A DNA stretch of 33,684 nt from Bacteroidia bacterium. GTDB taxonomy: Bacteria; Bacteroidota; Bacteroidia; Flavobacteriales; Flavobacteriaceae. The notes under the pieces were generated by a model that worked only from the letters and a program-made list of their open reading frames with translations, did not search any database and was not told the DNA's origin. Position numbers and translations under genes: made by a program. The DNA lies in contig JAUIGC010000016.1 of assembly GCA_030429835.1 (NCBI GenBank), forward strand, positions 1 to 33,684, written 5' to 3'. This document shows positions 9,564-17,492 of this stretch, one piece after another. Position 1 is the first letter of the stretch; each line of letters starts with the position of its first letter.

Positions 9564-10882
9564 TGCTAAATAGGTTGTTTTTTCAAAGAATCGACAACAG
9601 CCCTTTAATTATCTTTCGTATTTTTTTTGGTATCCTTGTAGCTTTGGAATGTTTTGGTGCCATCGCCACAGGCTGGGTGAAACGGAACCTTGTAGAACCC
9701 AAATACACCTTTCCTTTTATTGACTTTTCTTGGCTGGAAGTGTTCACGGGAGAGGGAATGTACCTATACTATTTCCTTATGGGAATTTTGGGAATATCCA
9801 TTGCCATTGGCTTGAAGTATCGGCTTTCCATAATAGGGTTCACACTGCTTTGGACCGGGAGCTATTTAATGCAAAAAACCGCCTACAATAACCATTATTA
9901 CCTACTTATCCTTATTTCCTTTTTGATGTGTTTCTTTCCGGCGCATAAAGATTATTCCCTAGATGTAAGAATGGGAAATAGCAAAAGGGAAAATTCCATG
10001 TACGGCTATATCAAATGGATTATAGTGCTTCAATTATTCATCGTGTATACGTATGCTTCCATTGCCAAATTGTATGGCGATTGGTTGGACTTTGGTATGA
10101 TAGAATTACTTATGAAACCGAAATCTGACTACCCTGTGGTGGGAGCTTTATTACAGGAAGCATGGGTGCATAAAATTATAGGGACTTGTGGGATTCTATT
10201 CGACCTGCTCGTCATACCAGCATTACTTTGGAAACCAACCCGAAAATGGGCATTTTTTGCTTCTATATTCTTTCATTTGTTCAATTCCATTATATTTCAA
10301 ATTGGCATTTTCCCTTACCTGTCCTTAGCCTTTAGTGTGTTCTTTTTTGAACCGGAGACCATACGCAAGCTCTTTTTCAAAAGGAAAGTTCCATTTCAAG
10401 CCCAGAAAACCATTGTTCCAAACTATAAAAAAACTTTTCTGATTGGTTTTTGTTCTTATTTTCTATTGCAGCTGATTCTTCCCATTAGGCATTATTTTAT
10501 CAAGGACGATGTTCTATGGACAGAAGAAGGTCATAGAATGAGCTGGCGTATGATGCTCAGGGACCGTCGAGGAACCGGGCAATTTAAGGTGGTTAGAAAG
10601 AACGGTGGTGAAATTTTTGTGGATATCCAAACACTGCTTACCAAAGGCCAGCAAAGAAAAGTATTAGCCTATCCTGACTTTACATGGCAATTGGCTCAGT
10701 ATTTAAAACGCGATTTGAAGGAAGAAAGCGAGGAAATATCGGTATATCTTATTGATTCCAAAGTGAGTATCAATGGTAGGCAGCCCGCTCCCTTTATAGA
10801 TCCTACCATAGACTTGGCTAATATCCCTTGGTCCCCTTTATCGCATAGCGATTGGATTTTACCTTCAAATTTGGAAGACTAA
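9563..10882 (+). CDS. HTTM-domain membrane protein, vitamin K-dependent gamma-carboxylase homologue
   Basis: The protein is 439 residues long. The N-terminal two thirds hold several hydrophobic segments (for example LIIFRIFFGILVALECFGAI, YLLILISFLMCFFP, IVLQLFIVYTYASIAKLYG and a segment near residue 295). The rest is soluble and contains GHRMSWRMMLRDRR at about residues 320-335. This motif, together with the early AYNNHYYL and AKLYGDWL segments, is characteristic of bacterial homologues of vertebrate vitamin K-dependent gamma-glutamyl carboxylase, which share the HTTM membrane domain. The vertebrate enzyme carboxylates glutamate using reduced quinone, O2 and CO2. What the flavobacterial proteins carboxylate, or whether they do, is not known to me. 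It is translationally coupled to ribF (ATG overlaps the TAA) and converges on a VOC gene with a four-base overlap. Confidence 0.85.
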   Translation: MLNRLFFQRIDNSPLIIFRIFFGILVALECFGAIATGWVKRNLVEPKYTFPFIDFSWLEVFTGEGMYLYYFLMGILGISIAIGLKYRLSIIGFTLLWTGSYLMQKTAYNNHYYLLILISFLMCFFPAHKDYSLDVRMGNSKRENSMYGYIKWIIVLQLFIVYTYASIAKLYGDWLDFGMIELLMKPKSDYPVVGALLQEAWVHKIIGTCGILFDLLVIPALLWKPTRKWAFFASIFFHLFNSIIFQIGIFPYLSLAFSVFFFEPETIRKLFFKRKVPFQAQKTIVPNYKKTFLIGFCSYFLLQLILPIRHYFIKDDVLWTEEGHRMSWRMMLRDRRGTGQFKVVRKNGGEIFVDIQTLLTKGQQRKVLAYPDFTWQLAQYLKRDLKEESEEISVYLIDSKVSINGRQPAPFIDPTIDLANIPWSPLSHSDWILPSNLED

Positions 10883-11259
10883 AACTTGATGGCCCTTTGA
10901 CATAATTGCAACGGCATGCCCCAAGGATCCCTTAACATGACCAAGTGACTACCGTCTGGCTTATGAACTTCCTCATAAAAGGTTGCCCCTACCCCAACCA
11001 ATCTCTCCATGTCCCTTTTTGCGTTATCAGAAACAAAGGCTACATGAAATGTTAATGGATGTTCTTTCTTAAAATTCTTCATAACGGCATCTTCCCTACT
11101 ATAAAGTTCCAAAACGACCCTGCCGGTGCTATCCGCCAAAAAAGTCATATATGGGGAAACTTTCTGTTCACTGACCACGGTCAAATCCAAATGCTTACAA
11201 TACCAAGTAACCACTTTTTCGATTTCCCTTACATTCAAGGCAAAATGCTCAAAAACCAT
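10879..11259 (-). CDS. VOC-family (glyoxalase/bleomycin resistance-like) protein
   Basis: The 126-residue single VOC module has two beta-alpha-beta-beta-beta halves. It opens with FEHFALNVREIEKVVTWYCKH (family-type first metal-ligand histidine), has a central LEL-containing strand (GRVVLELYS), a second histidine strand (LTFHVAFVSD), and ends with HLVMLRDPWGMPLQLCQR. The H and E positions fit a divalent-metal VOC enzyme. The substrate cannot be told from sequence; methylmalonyl-CoA epimerase and glyoxalase I are less likely at this length and divergence. It is a single gene between convergent and divergent neighbours, with its own promoter expected in the 80-base gap shared with serS. Confidence 0.85.
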   Translation of the reverse strand: MVFEHFALNVREIEKVVTWYCKHLDLTVVSEQKVSPYMTFLADSTGRVVLELYSREDAVMKNFKKEHPLTFHVAFVSDNAKRDMERLVGVGATFYEEVHKPDGSHLVMLRDPWGMPLQLCQRAIKF

Positions 11260-11290
11260 AAACCTTTCTTTTAGGATCTAAAAGTATACC

Positions 11291-11319
11291 TTTTAAATGA
11301 TAAGTTTAACTTAAATTTG
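11291..11319 (+). promoter_or_regulatory. Probable promoter of serS
   Basis: A perfect -7 element TAAATTTG (11312-11319) is followed by GC, the same context as the prs promoter. The -33 region is only TTTT at 11291-11294, with a 17-bp spacer. It lies 21 bases before the serS ATG, which implies a very short leader. Confidence 0.55.
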
Positions 11320-11339
11320 CTGCCAAATTATACGGAGCA

Positions 11340-12611
11340 ATGCTACAGTTACAGGTCATACGAGAGGAAAAGGATAACATCATCAAAGCCCTTAAGAAAA
11401 GAAATATTGATGCCGAATCCATGTTGAACGGCGTACTTCTTTTGGACGAAAAAAGACGTGCTACCCAAACACGATTGGATAATATCCTAGCAGAATCCAA
11501 CAAGCTTTCCAAGGAAATTGGCATGCTTTTCAAATCGGGAAAGGCACAAGAAGCCAATGCCTTAAAGGAAAAAACATCTACCCTAAAGGATGAATCCAAG
11601 CAATTGGGGGAGGACTTGGCCAATACGGCAGAAGAACTTCAATCCCTTCTGTATCAGATACCAAATGTTCCACATCATTTGGTTCCCGCAGGTTGTTCTG
11701 AGGAGGACAATGAAGAAGTTTTTAAGGAAGGTGATATTCCCAAATTAGTAGATAATGCCTTACCCCATTGGGAGCTTGCCAAAAAATACGATATAATCGA
11801 TTTTGAGCTTGGGGTCAAGATTGCCGGAGCAGGATTCCCAGTCTATAAAGGAAAAGGAGCCCGTTTACAGCGAGCGTTGATTTCCTATTTCCTTGATAAA
11901 AACACCAATGCCGGATATACAGAAATGCAGGTGCCCCATTTGGTGAACGAAGCTTCAGGATACGGTACCGGACAATTGCCTGACAAGGAAGGCCAGATGT
12001 ACCATGTAACCGCAGACGACCTTTATTTAATTCCTACTGCCGAAGTTCCGGTCACCAATATTTTTAGGGACACCATTCTGCAGGAAAGCGATTTTCCTAT
12101 TCAATATACGGGTTATACCCCATGCTTTAGAAGAGAGGCGGGAAGTTATGGTGCACATGTACGTGGCCTAAATAGATTGCACCAATTTGACAAAGTGGAA
12201 ATTGTTCGTGTTGAACATCCTAATAATTCCTATGACGCCTTGGATGCCATGGTAGAACATGTTAAGGACATCTTAAGGGATTTGAAACTACCCTATCGCA
12301 TTCTAAGGTTGTGTGGCGGGGACTTGGGCTTTACCTCAGCCCTAACCTATGACTTTGAGGTTTTCTCAACGGCTCAGGACCGATGGTTGGAAATAAGTTC
12401 AGTTTCCAATTTTGAAACCTATCAGGCAAACCGTCTAAAATTGAGATACAAGGATGAAAACGGCAAAAGCCAATTGGCACATACCCTCAACGGCAGCTCC
12501 TTGGCATTGCCCAGGGTCTTGGCCGGAATATTGGAAAATTATCAAACGGAAAAAGGAATCCAAATACCTGAGGTTTTGGTTCCTTACTGTGGATTTGACC
12601 TCATCGATTAA
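11340..12611 (+). CDS. serS: Serine--tRNA ligase
   Basis: SerRS charges tRNA-Ser with serine. The N-terminal coiled-coil arm (about 1-110, rich in K, E and L, for example LDNILAESNKLSKEIG) grips the long variable arm of the tRNA. The class II catalytic core shows a motif 2 region (FRREAGSYGAHVRGLNRLHQ) and a motif 3 region (LNGSSLALPRVLAGILENYQ), plus the serine-site segment TAEVPVTNIFRD. The 423-residue length is standard. It is preceded by its own promoter and ends three bases from the stop of the convergent MBL gene. Confidence 0.97.
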   Translation: MLQLQVIREEKDNIIKALKKRNIDAESMLNGVLLLDEKRRATQTRLDNILAESNKLSKEIGMLFKSGKAQEANALKEKTSTLKDESKQLGEDLANTAEELQSLLYQIPNVPHHLVPAGCSEEDNEEVFKEGDIPKLVDNALPHWELAKKYDIIDFELGVKIAGAGFPVYKGKGARLQRALISYFLDKNTNAGYTEMQVPHLVNEASGYGTGQLPDKEGQMYHVTADDLYLIPTAEVPVTNIFRDTILQESDFPIQYTGYTPCFRREAGSYGAHVRGLNRLHQFDKVEIVRVEHPNNSYDALDAMVEHVKDILRDLKLPYRILRLCGGDLGFTSALTYDFEVFSTAQDRWLEISSVSNFETYQANRLKLRYKDENGKSQLAHTLNGSSLALPRVLAGILENYQTEKGIQIPEVLVPYCGFDLID

Positions 12612-12614
12612 CAT

Positions 12615-13922
12615 CTAAAGGTCATTATATTTTAATTCATAGGATTCCCATTGATATCCCATCTGGACACGTCTAAAAGCATAGATGCGTTCACCATCGG
12701 TTCGTACATTGATAATTCCCGGCAAAACCTTTTTAAAACGTTGACGGGCCTCTGAATTTGCGGCAGAATTGGAAAAATCAAGATCATCCAGTGTGGTTAC
12801 TTCTGAATCTGAATGTACTTGTGCCTCTACATCCCCCGCATCAATAAATAGGGCCGATAGTTCCGTAGAAAAAATGAGTGGCATTCTTCCTCTACCTGCT
12901 AATCCCAACCCTCCCAAAAACACCGCTCTGGGATGGCCATGGTCCGGTGTTTCCCCTGAGGAAACTACAGTAACCATGGGATTTACATGATTCAGTAAAT
13001 CTTGTGAAAATTCGTGGCTTCCATGATGCGGCGCCTTAAAAATATGGGCATTGACCTTTAAGGTATTTCCTGGTATACTTAAAAGATGTTCACTGCCTTC
13101 AATGTTGAGATCCCCCGAAAAAAAGGTTCTTACATGGCCATAGTCCATTCTAAAAATCAATGAATGACCATTAATGGTATGTGATTTTCCATTAAACCAT
13201 TTCAAGGTATTGTCCTGTTCCAGAGTGGGTCCCAAAATTTCCAATTGTACACTGGCATCCCCTATGGGCAAATAGCGATCCGAAGCATCTACCCTTTTAT
13301 AGGTGGCATCCGATGCGCTTACGGCATCTATCCAAGTCTTAAAACTATCTTTTAATTTTTGACCTGATAAATCTTGCACAGTGTCATGAAGGGTCACTAA
13401 TTTTTCACCCTGCACGGTTCCCAATTCTGTGTTATGCCCATCGGAAAATAATCCAATGCCATTGTGGTAAATATGTTTGACTGTAATTTTAGGATGGTTC
13501 AACAGTGGCGCCAAGCCTTCTATATGATCTTTATCCGCATGGCTTAAAAACAAATGGTCTATAACCACGCTAGTATCGGGCTGGTCCAACCTATATTTCC
13601 AAATTAAAAATCCAAGAGCCCTGTCCTTTAACCCGCCATCTACCAAAATCTTTATGTTATCCGGAGTAACGGTAAACGAGGCGTCTCCTTGACCAATGTC
13701 CAAAAAATAGAACTCAAGGCTTCTCTTTTTTATTAAGGTAGTATTTGACGCTATTTTGCCCGTTCTTCCCCTGTATATGGCCGTTCTATAATTCTCGGCA
13801 ACATTGTCCTCCAAGGGTTCTACCTGTAGCTCATCCCCATAAATCACCACATAACTAACATCCTCTACTCCATTGTTAAAATAAAAGCGCTTTGTCTTAG
13901 ACCCTAAAAATCTGGTTTCCAT
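12615..13922 (-). CDS. Soluble ComEC-like MBL-fold metallohydrolase
   Basis: This 435-residue protein has no signal peptide or membrane segment. Residues 1-70 form a small unrecognised N-terminal region. An MBL fold of the ComEC/Rec2 type follows: FLDIGQGDASFTV, then the metal motif SHADKDH (H128, D130, D132, H133), FSGDLNIEG, the APHHGSHEFS motif, and a late VSSGETPDHGHPR. In ComEC this domain is thought to act on incoming DNA, but here the membrane channel is absent, so it is a free-standing hydrolase, possibly acting on nucleic acid or a phosphodiester. A C-terminal stretch after about 370 (ARQRFKKVLPGIINVRTDGE) is not part of the core fold. It is oriented against its neighbours between serS and the TPR gene. 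I cannot assign a pathway. Confidence 0.82.
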   Translation of the reverse strand: METRFLGSKTKRFYFNNGVEDVSYVVIYGDELQVEPLEDNVAENYRTAIYRGRTGKIASNTTLIKKRSLEFYFLDIGQGDASFTVTPDNIKILVDGGLKDRALGFLIWKYRLDQPDTSVVIDHLFLSHADKDHIEGLAPLLNHPKITVKHIYHNGIGLFSDGHNTELGTVQGEKLVTLHDTVQDLSGQKLKDSFKTWIDAVSASDATYKRVDASDRYLPIGDASVQLEILGPTLEQDNTLKWFNGKSHTINGHSLIFRMDYGHVRTFFSGDLNIEGSEHLLSIPGNTLKVNAHIFKAPHHGSHEFSQDLLNHVNPMVTVVSSGETPDHGHPRAVFLGGLGLAGRGRMPLIFSTELSALFIDAGDVEAQVHSDSEVTTLDDLDFSNSAANSEARQRFKKVLPGIINVRTDGERIYAFRRVQMGYQWESYELKYNDL

Positions 13923-14106
13923 TTAAATGATATTTGAATTGAGAGGTTTCTCTTATGAATTACAAGCTACGATATAATCCTATTCCTACATATTAAAAAA
14001 TTATATTCGGTTGAGTATTTTGTGTTTTTTGCATATTGCCAAGGGATATACATGCGGGCTTACCCTAATTATGCTTCACTTAACAGATTCTTTTAATAAG
14101 CTTCCT

Positions 14107-14114
14107 TAAATTTG
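14107..14114 (+). promoter_or_regulatory. -7 element (TAnnTTTG) upstream of the TPR gene
   Basis: A perfect TAAATTTG lies 13 bases before the ATG of the TPR gene. No TTTG -33 box is seen at 18-19 bp. The rest of the 205-base gap (13923-14127) between the divergent MBL and TPR genes shows no gene or clear repeat. Confidence 0.45.
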
Positions 14115-14127
14115 ATAAATTTCAAGT

Positions 14128-15912
14128 ATGAAGTTTTCTGTTTTTTTATTGGCTCTTCTTCTTTCCATGGGTATTTTCGCCCAGAACGACTTTTTGGCCA
14201 AGCAGTATTTTGAGGATGGTGACTTTGAAAAGGCCGTGGTATTTTATGAAAAGTTGGCCAAGGAAAACCCTAGACGCACAGATTATCTGCAAGGTCTAAT
14301 AGCCTGCTATCAACAATTGGAACGGTACGATGATGTTGAGGCCTACTTAACCGAACAGTTAAACCAAAGAAACCCTCATCCTACCTTGTTGATTGAAATG
14401 GGATATAACTATTCCCTTCAGAATTTGCCGGATAAGGCGGATGAGTATTATGACAAAGCCTTAAGGTTCATAGAGGAAAATCCAAACTATGGATATGCAC
14501 TGGGTTATCAATTCCAAAAATATACTTTATTGGATAGGGCCATTGCGGCCTTAGAAAAGGCCATGGAACTAAACCCAACCTTGGACTACAACTATCAATT
14601 GGCCAGAATTTACGGAGAACAAGGTGATATTGAACGTATGTACAGTTCATATTTGGAACTTTTAATGAACAACAAAACATCAAAATCCAATATCCTTAGA
14701 AGTATTGATGACTTTATAACCCAAGACCCGGAAGATGTAAATAATCAAACCTTAAGAGTTCTCATACTTCAAAAAGCACAGAAAAATCCGGATGTCCTGT
14801 GGAACGAACTTCTTAGCTGGTTGTTTGTTAAACAAAAACAATTTAGTAATGCCTTTAGGCAGGAAAAGGCCATATTCAAACGTATGGAAGGAAGTTCCAC
14901 AGGAAGGTTGGAAAATTTGGGGGCTGTAGCCCTTGAAGAAAGTGAAAACCAGGTGGCCAAGGAAATTTTTGAATACATAAAGGACGTAAGTGGCGACCCT
15001 ATTGTGCAATTGAACGCAGAGTTGCATCTGATAGATATTGTACTGGAAGAGGCTGGTAAGAATCAGTTGGACAATATTCAAAAACAATATGAGGCGCTCA
15101 TTGATCGATATGGATACCAAACCCAAACGCTTCAGCTTCAAGTGGCCTATGCCAGATTTCTTACGTTTAAAAAGGATGACCCTGATCCTGCGATTGAACT
15201 TCTTAAAAATAGTTTGGAGCTTCCCTTGAACGAAAGAAGCAAGGCCTATATAAAATTGGCCTTGGGGGATATTTTAGTATACGATAGGCGATTTAACGAG
15301 GCCCTTATTTACTTTTCCCAGATTCAGGATAAGTTAAAAAATGATGTAATGGGACAGGATGCCCGTTATAAAGTGGCAGAGACCAGTTTTTATAAGGGCG
15401 ATTTTGATTGGGCGTTGACACAGCTCAAAGTCCTTAGGGGGTCTACTTCCCAGCTTATAGCAAATGATGCCATGCAATTGAGCCTGCTCATTTCCGATAA
15501 TTCCTTGGAAGATTCTACACAAACAGCTTTAAAAAAGTATGCTCGGGCAGACTTTTTGGCCTATCAGAACAAAACCGACGAAGCCATTACGGCTTTGGAT
15601 GACATTCTCCAGAACCATAAAGGGGAAAAAATAGAAGACGAAGCCCTGCTAAAACAGGCCCAACTTTACGAATCTAAAAAAGAGTATGAAAAAGCGGAGC
15701 TGAACTACTTAAAGATTGTAGAATTCTACGGAAATGGCATCTTAGCCGATGATGCCTATTTCGCCCTAGGGGAATTGTACAGAAATGTTTTGAACGAAAA
15801 GGAAAAAGCCAAAACGTATTATGAACGCATCATCTATGACTATCAGGACAGCTATTACTTTCCGCAGGCCAGAAAGAATTTTAGGTTGTTAAGGGGTGAT
15901 GCCATAAACTAA
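14128..15912 (+). CDS. Periplasmic tetratricopeptide repeat (TPR) protein
   Basis: The 594-residue protein begins with a signal peptide (MKFSVFLLALLLSMGIFAQ), so it is exported. The mature part is almost entirely alpha-helical TPR units. Clear ones include residues about 20-55 (AKQYFEDGDFEKAVVFYEKL), 90-155 (PDKADEYYDKALRFIEEN, IAALEKAMELNPTLDYNYQL), and a C-terminal set from about 410 to 585 (YKGDFDWALTQLKVL, YESKKEYEKAELNYLKI, ALGELYRNVLNEKEKAKTYY). The C-terminal repeats resemble those of YbgF/CpoB-like outer-membrane assembly proteins. A binding or scaffold role in the envelope is likely, but no partner can be named. It heads a series with the DUF4286 fusion, rsmA and mgtE, with a 57-base gap to the next gene. 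Confidence 0.88.
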   Translation: MKFSVFLLALLLSMGIFAQNDFLAKQYFEDGDFEKAVVFYEKLAKENPRRTDYLQGLIACYQQLERYDDVEAYLTEQLNQRNPHPTLLIEMGYNYSLQNLPDKADEYYDKALRFIEENPNYGYALGYQFQKYTLLDRAIAALEKAMELNPTLDYNYQLARIYGEQGDIERMYSSYLELLMNNKTSKSNILRSIDDFITQDPEDVNNQTLRVLILQKAQKNPDVLWNELLSWLFVKQKQFSNAFRQEKAIFKRMEGSSTGRLENLGAVALEESENQVAKEIFEYIKDVSGDPIVQLNAELHLIDIVLEEAGKNQLDNIQKQYEALIDRYGYQTQTLQLQVAYARFLTFKKDDPDPAIELLKNSLELPLNERSKAYIKLALGDILVYDRRFNEALIYFSQIQDKLKNDVMGQDARYKVAETSFYKGDFDWALTQLKVLRGSTSQLIANDAMQLSLLISDNSLEDSTQTALKKYARADFLAYQNKTDEAITALDDILQNHKGEKIEDEALLKQAQLYESKKEYEKAELNYLKIVEFYGNGILADDAYFALGELYRNVLNEKEKAKTYYERIIYDYQDSYYFPQARKNFRLLRGDAIN

Positions 15913-15969
15913 GGAGGATTTCGCATCAAGTAGCCAAAAGCTCTAAATACCATACCAACAGTATCATTA

Positions 15970-16605
15970 TTGACCATGTATATATATAACGTTACCACCA
16001 ATATTGAGGATAAAGCCCATGAAAAATGGCTTCAGTGGATGAAAACGACCCATATTCCCCAAGTGCTTTCCACAGGTAAGTTTTTGAGTGCTAAAATGAC
16101 CAAAGTACTTGCAGAGGAAGGTACCGGACAAACGTATTCCGTACAATATACGGTAGCGAGCAAGGAAATTCTACAGGCATACTACGAGGAAGATGCACCA
16201 AAACTTAGGGAAGATGCCCTTCGGCTCTTTGCGGACCAAATAATTTCCTTTAGGACAGAGCTGGAGGTAATTGATGAATTTTTCGTTCATCGGAATACCG
16301 CTACACATCACCTCTTCACGTATGGAACCCTGAAGGAAAAAGAAGTGCAGTTGGGTGTATTTTCGAGGTTACTGGGTGGTTTTGATGATATACTGCAAGG
16401 ACATAAAATATCAGAATATAAAGTCGCGGGGCTATATCCAACAATAGAAACAAGTCAAAATCCGGAGGATTTGATTAAGGGAACGGTGTATGTCCTTACC
16501 GATGAGGAACTTCAGAAGGCCGACAATTATGAAGGGGATGCCTATGAACGTAGGGAAGTCCTTCTCAGTTCGGGAAAAAAGGCCTGGGTATACCTAGCAA
16601 AATAA
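15970..16605 (+). CDS. DUF4286 - gamma-glutamylcyclotransferase (AIG2-like) fusion protein
   Basis: This is a two-domain protein of 211 residues. Residues 1 to about 103 match the small DUF4286 family (MYIYNVTTNIEDKAHEKWLQ, HIPQVLSTGKFLSAKM, YYEEDAPKLREDALRLFADQ), which in Bacteroidota is usually a free-standing protein of about 100 residues of unknown function. Residues about 112-211 form an AIG2/gamma-glutamylcyclotransferase domain: the substrate-loop YGTLK (118-122), a glycine-rich AGLYPTI, and the putative catalytic glutamate 188 in ADNYEGDAYERREV. That family releases 5-oxoproline from gamma-glutamyl-amine or dipeptide substrates. The codons run straight through the junction with no frameshift sign. 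The start may be the second ATG at 15976. It precedes rsmA by 17 bases, so it is probably co-transcribed. The reason for the fusion is unknown. Confidence 0.85.
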   Translation: MTMYIYNVTTNIEDKAHEKWLQWMKTTHIPQVLSTGKFLSAKMTKVLAEEGTGQTYSVQYTVASKEILQAYYEEDAPKLREDALRLFADQIISFRTELEVIDEFFVHRNTATHHLFTYGTLKEKEVQLGVFSRLLGGFDDILQGHKISEYKVAGLYPTIETSQNPEDLIKGTVYVLTDEELQKADNYEGDAYERREVLLSSGKKAWVYLAK

Positions 16606-16622
16606 ACGCCTAAAGAGATGTG

Positions 16623-17492
16623 ATGGGAAAGAAAAGAAAGAAAAACAAGAATGGGCGTTATGACAAGGTCAAAATCCAAGAACAGGAAGGTCCGGTTAGG
16701 GCCAAAAAACACCTTGGCCAACATTTCTTGAAGGACGAAGCCATTGCCCAAAAAATTGCTGAAACCCTCTCTTTGGAAGGTTATCAAAATGTGTTGGAAA
16801 TAGGTCCTGGAACAGGGGTTCTCACCAAATACCTTTTGAACCGGGGGATTGACCTTGTCGCCATGGATCTGGATGCGGACTCTATCATCTATCTTAACCA
16901 CAGCTTTCCCTTGGAACATGCCAAGGTCCTTCAAGGCAACGGTTCCCTTAAAGTCGTGGAAGCGGATTTTCTTAACTATGACCTACAAACCCTGTTTGGC
17001 AATAAGCCGTTTGCCATAACCGGAAATTTCCCTTATAATATTTCCACACAAATTGTTTTCAAAATGCTGGAAATGAGAGATCAGATACCAGAATTTTCAG
17101 GAATGTTTCAAAAGGAAGTGGCCCAACGTATATGTGCCAGCGAAGGAAACAAGACCTATGGTATCTTATCGGTTTTGACGCAGGCCTTTTATGATGCCGA
17201 ATATTTATTTACGGTACATCCCCAGGTTTTTGACCCACCTCCCAAGGTGCAGTCTGGGGTATTGAACCTTACTCGGAAAAAAGAATATATTCTGGATTGT
17301 GATGAAAAATTGTTGTTTACAGTAGTCAAGACCGCCTTCAACCAAAGAAGGAAAACGATGCGCAACAGTTTAAAAACACTTGGACTTTCAGATAATCTTA
17401 AAGAAGATGCTATATTTGACCAACGTCCGGAACAGCTTTCCGTCTCCGGGTTTATTGCGTTGACGAAGAAGATAGCAAATGACACCGTTTAA
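16623..17492 (+). CDS. rsmA: 16S rRNA (adenine1518-N6/adenine1519-N6)-dimethyltransferase
   Basis: RsmA (KsgA) dimethylates two adjacent adenines in the 3' end of 16S rRNA during late 30S assembly. The SAM site is [15 protein letters not shown]. The catalytic motif IV is NFPYNIS (NFPY in place of the more usual NLPY). The C-terminal rRNA-binding domain ends with [15 protein letters not shown] and a short tail. Before the canonical [12 protein letters not shown] start there are about 25 extra residues, very rich in lysine and arginine ([18 protein letters not shown]), perhaps RNA-binding. I choose the ATG at 16623; a GTG at 16620 is in the same frame. The 3' end overlaps mgtE by 14 bases, which argues for coupled translation. 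Confidence 0.96.
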   Translation: MGKKRKKNKNGRYDKVKIQEQEGPVRAKKHLGQHFLKDEAIAQKIAETLSLEGYQNVLEIGPGTGVLTKYLLNRGIDLVAMDLDADSIIYLNHSFPLEHAKVLQGNGSLKVVEADFLNYDLQTLFGNKPFAITGNFPYNISTQIVFKMLEMRDQIPEFSGMFQKEVAQRICASEGNKTYGILSVLTQAFYDAEYLFTVHPQVFDPPPKVQSGVLNLTRKKEYILDCDEKLLFTVVKTAFNQRRKTMRNSLKTLGLSDNLKEDAIFDQRPEQLSVSGFIALTKKIANDTV

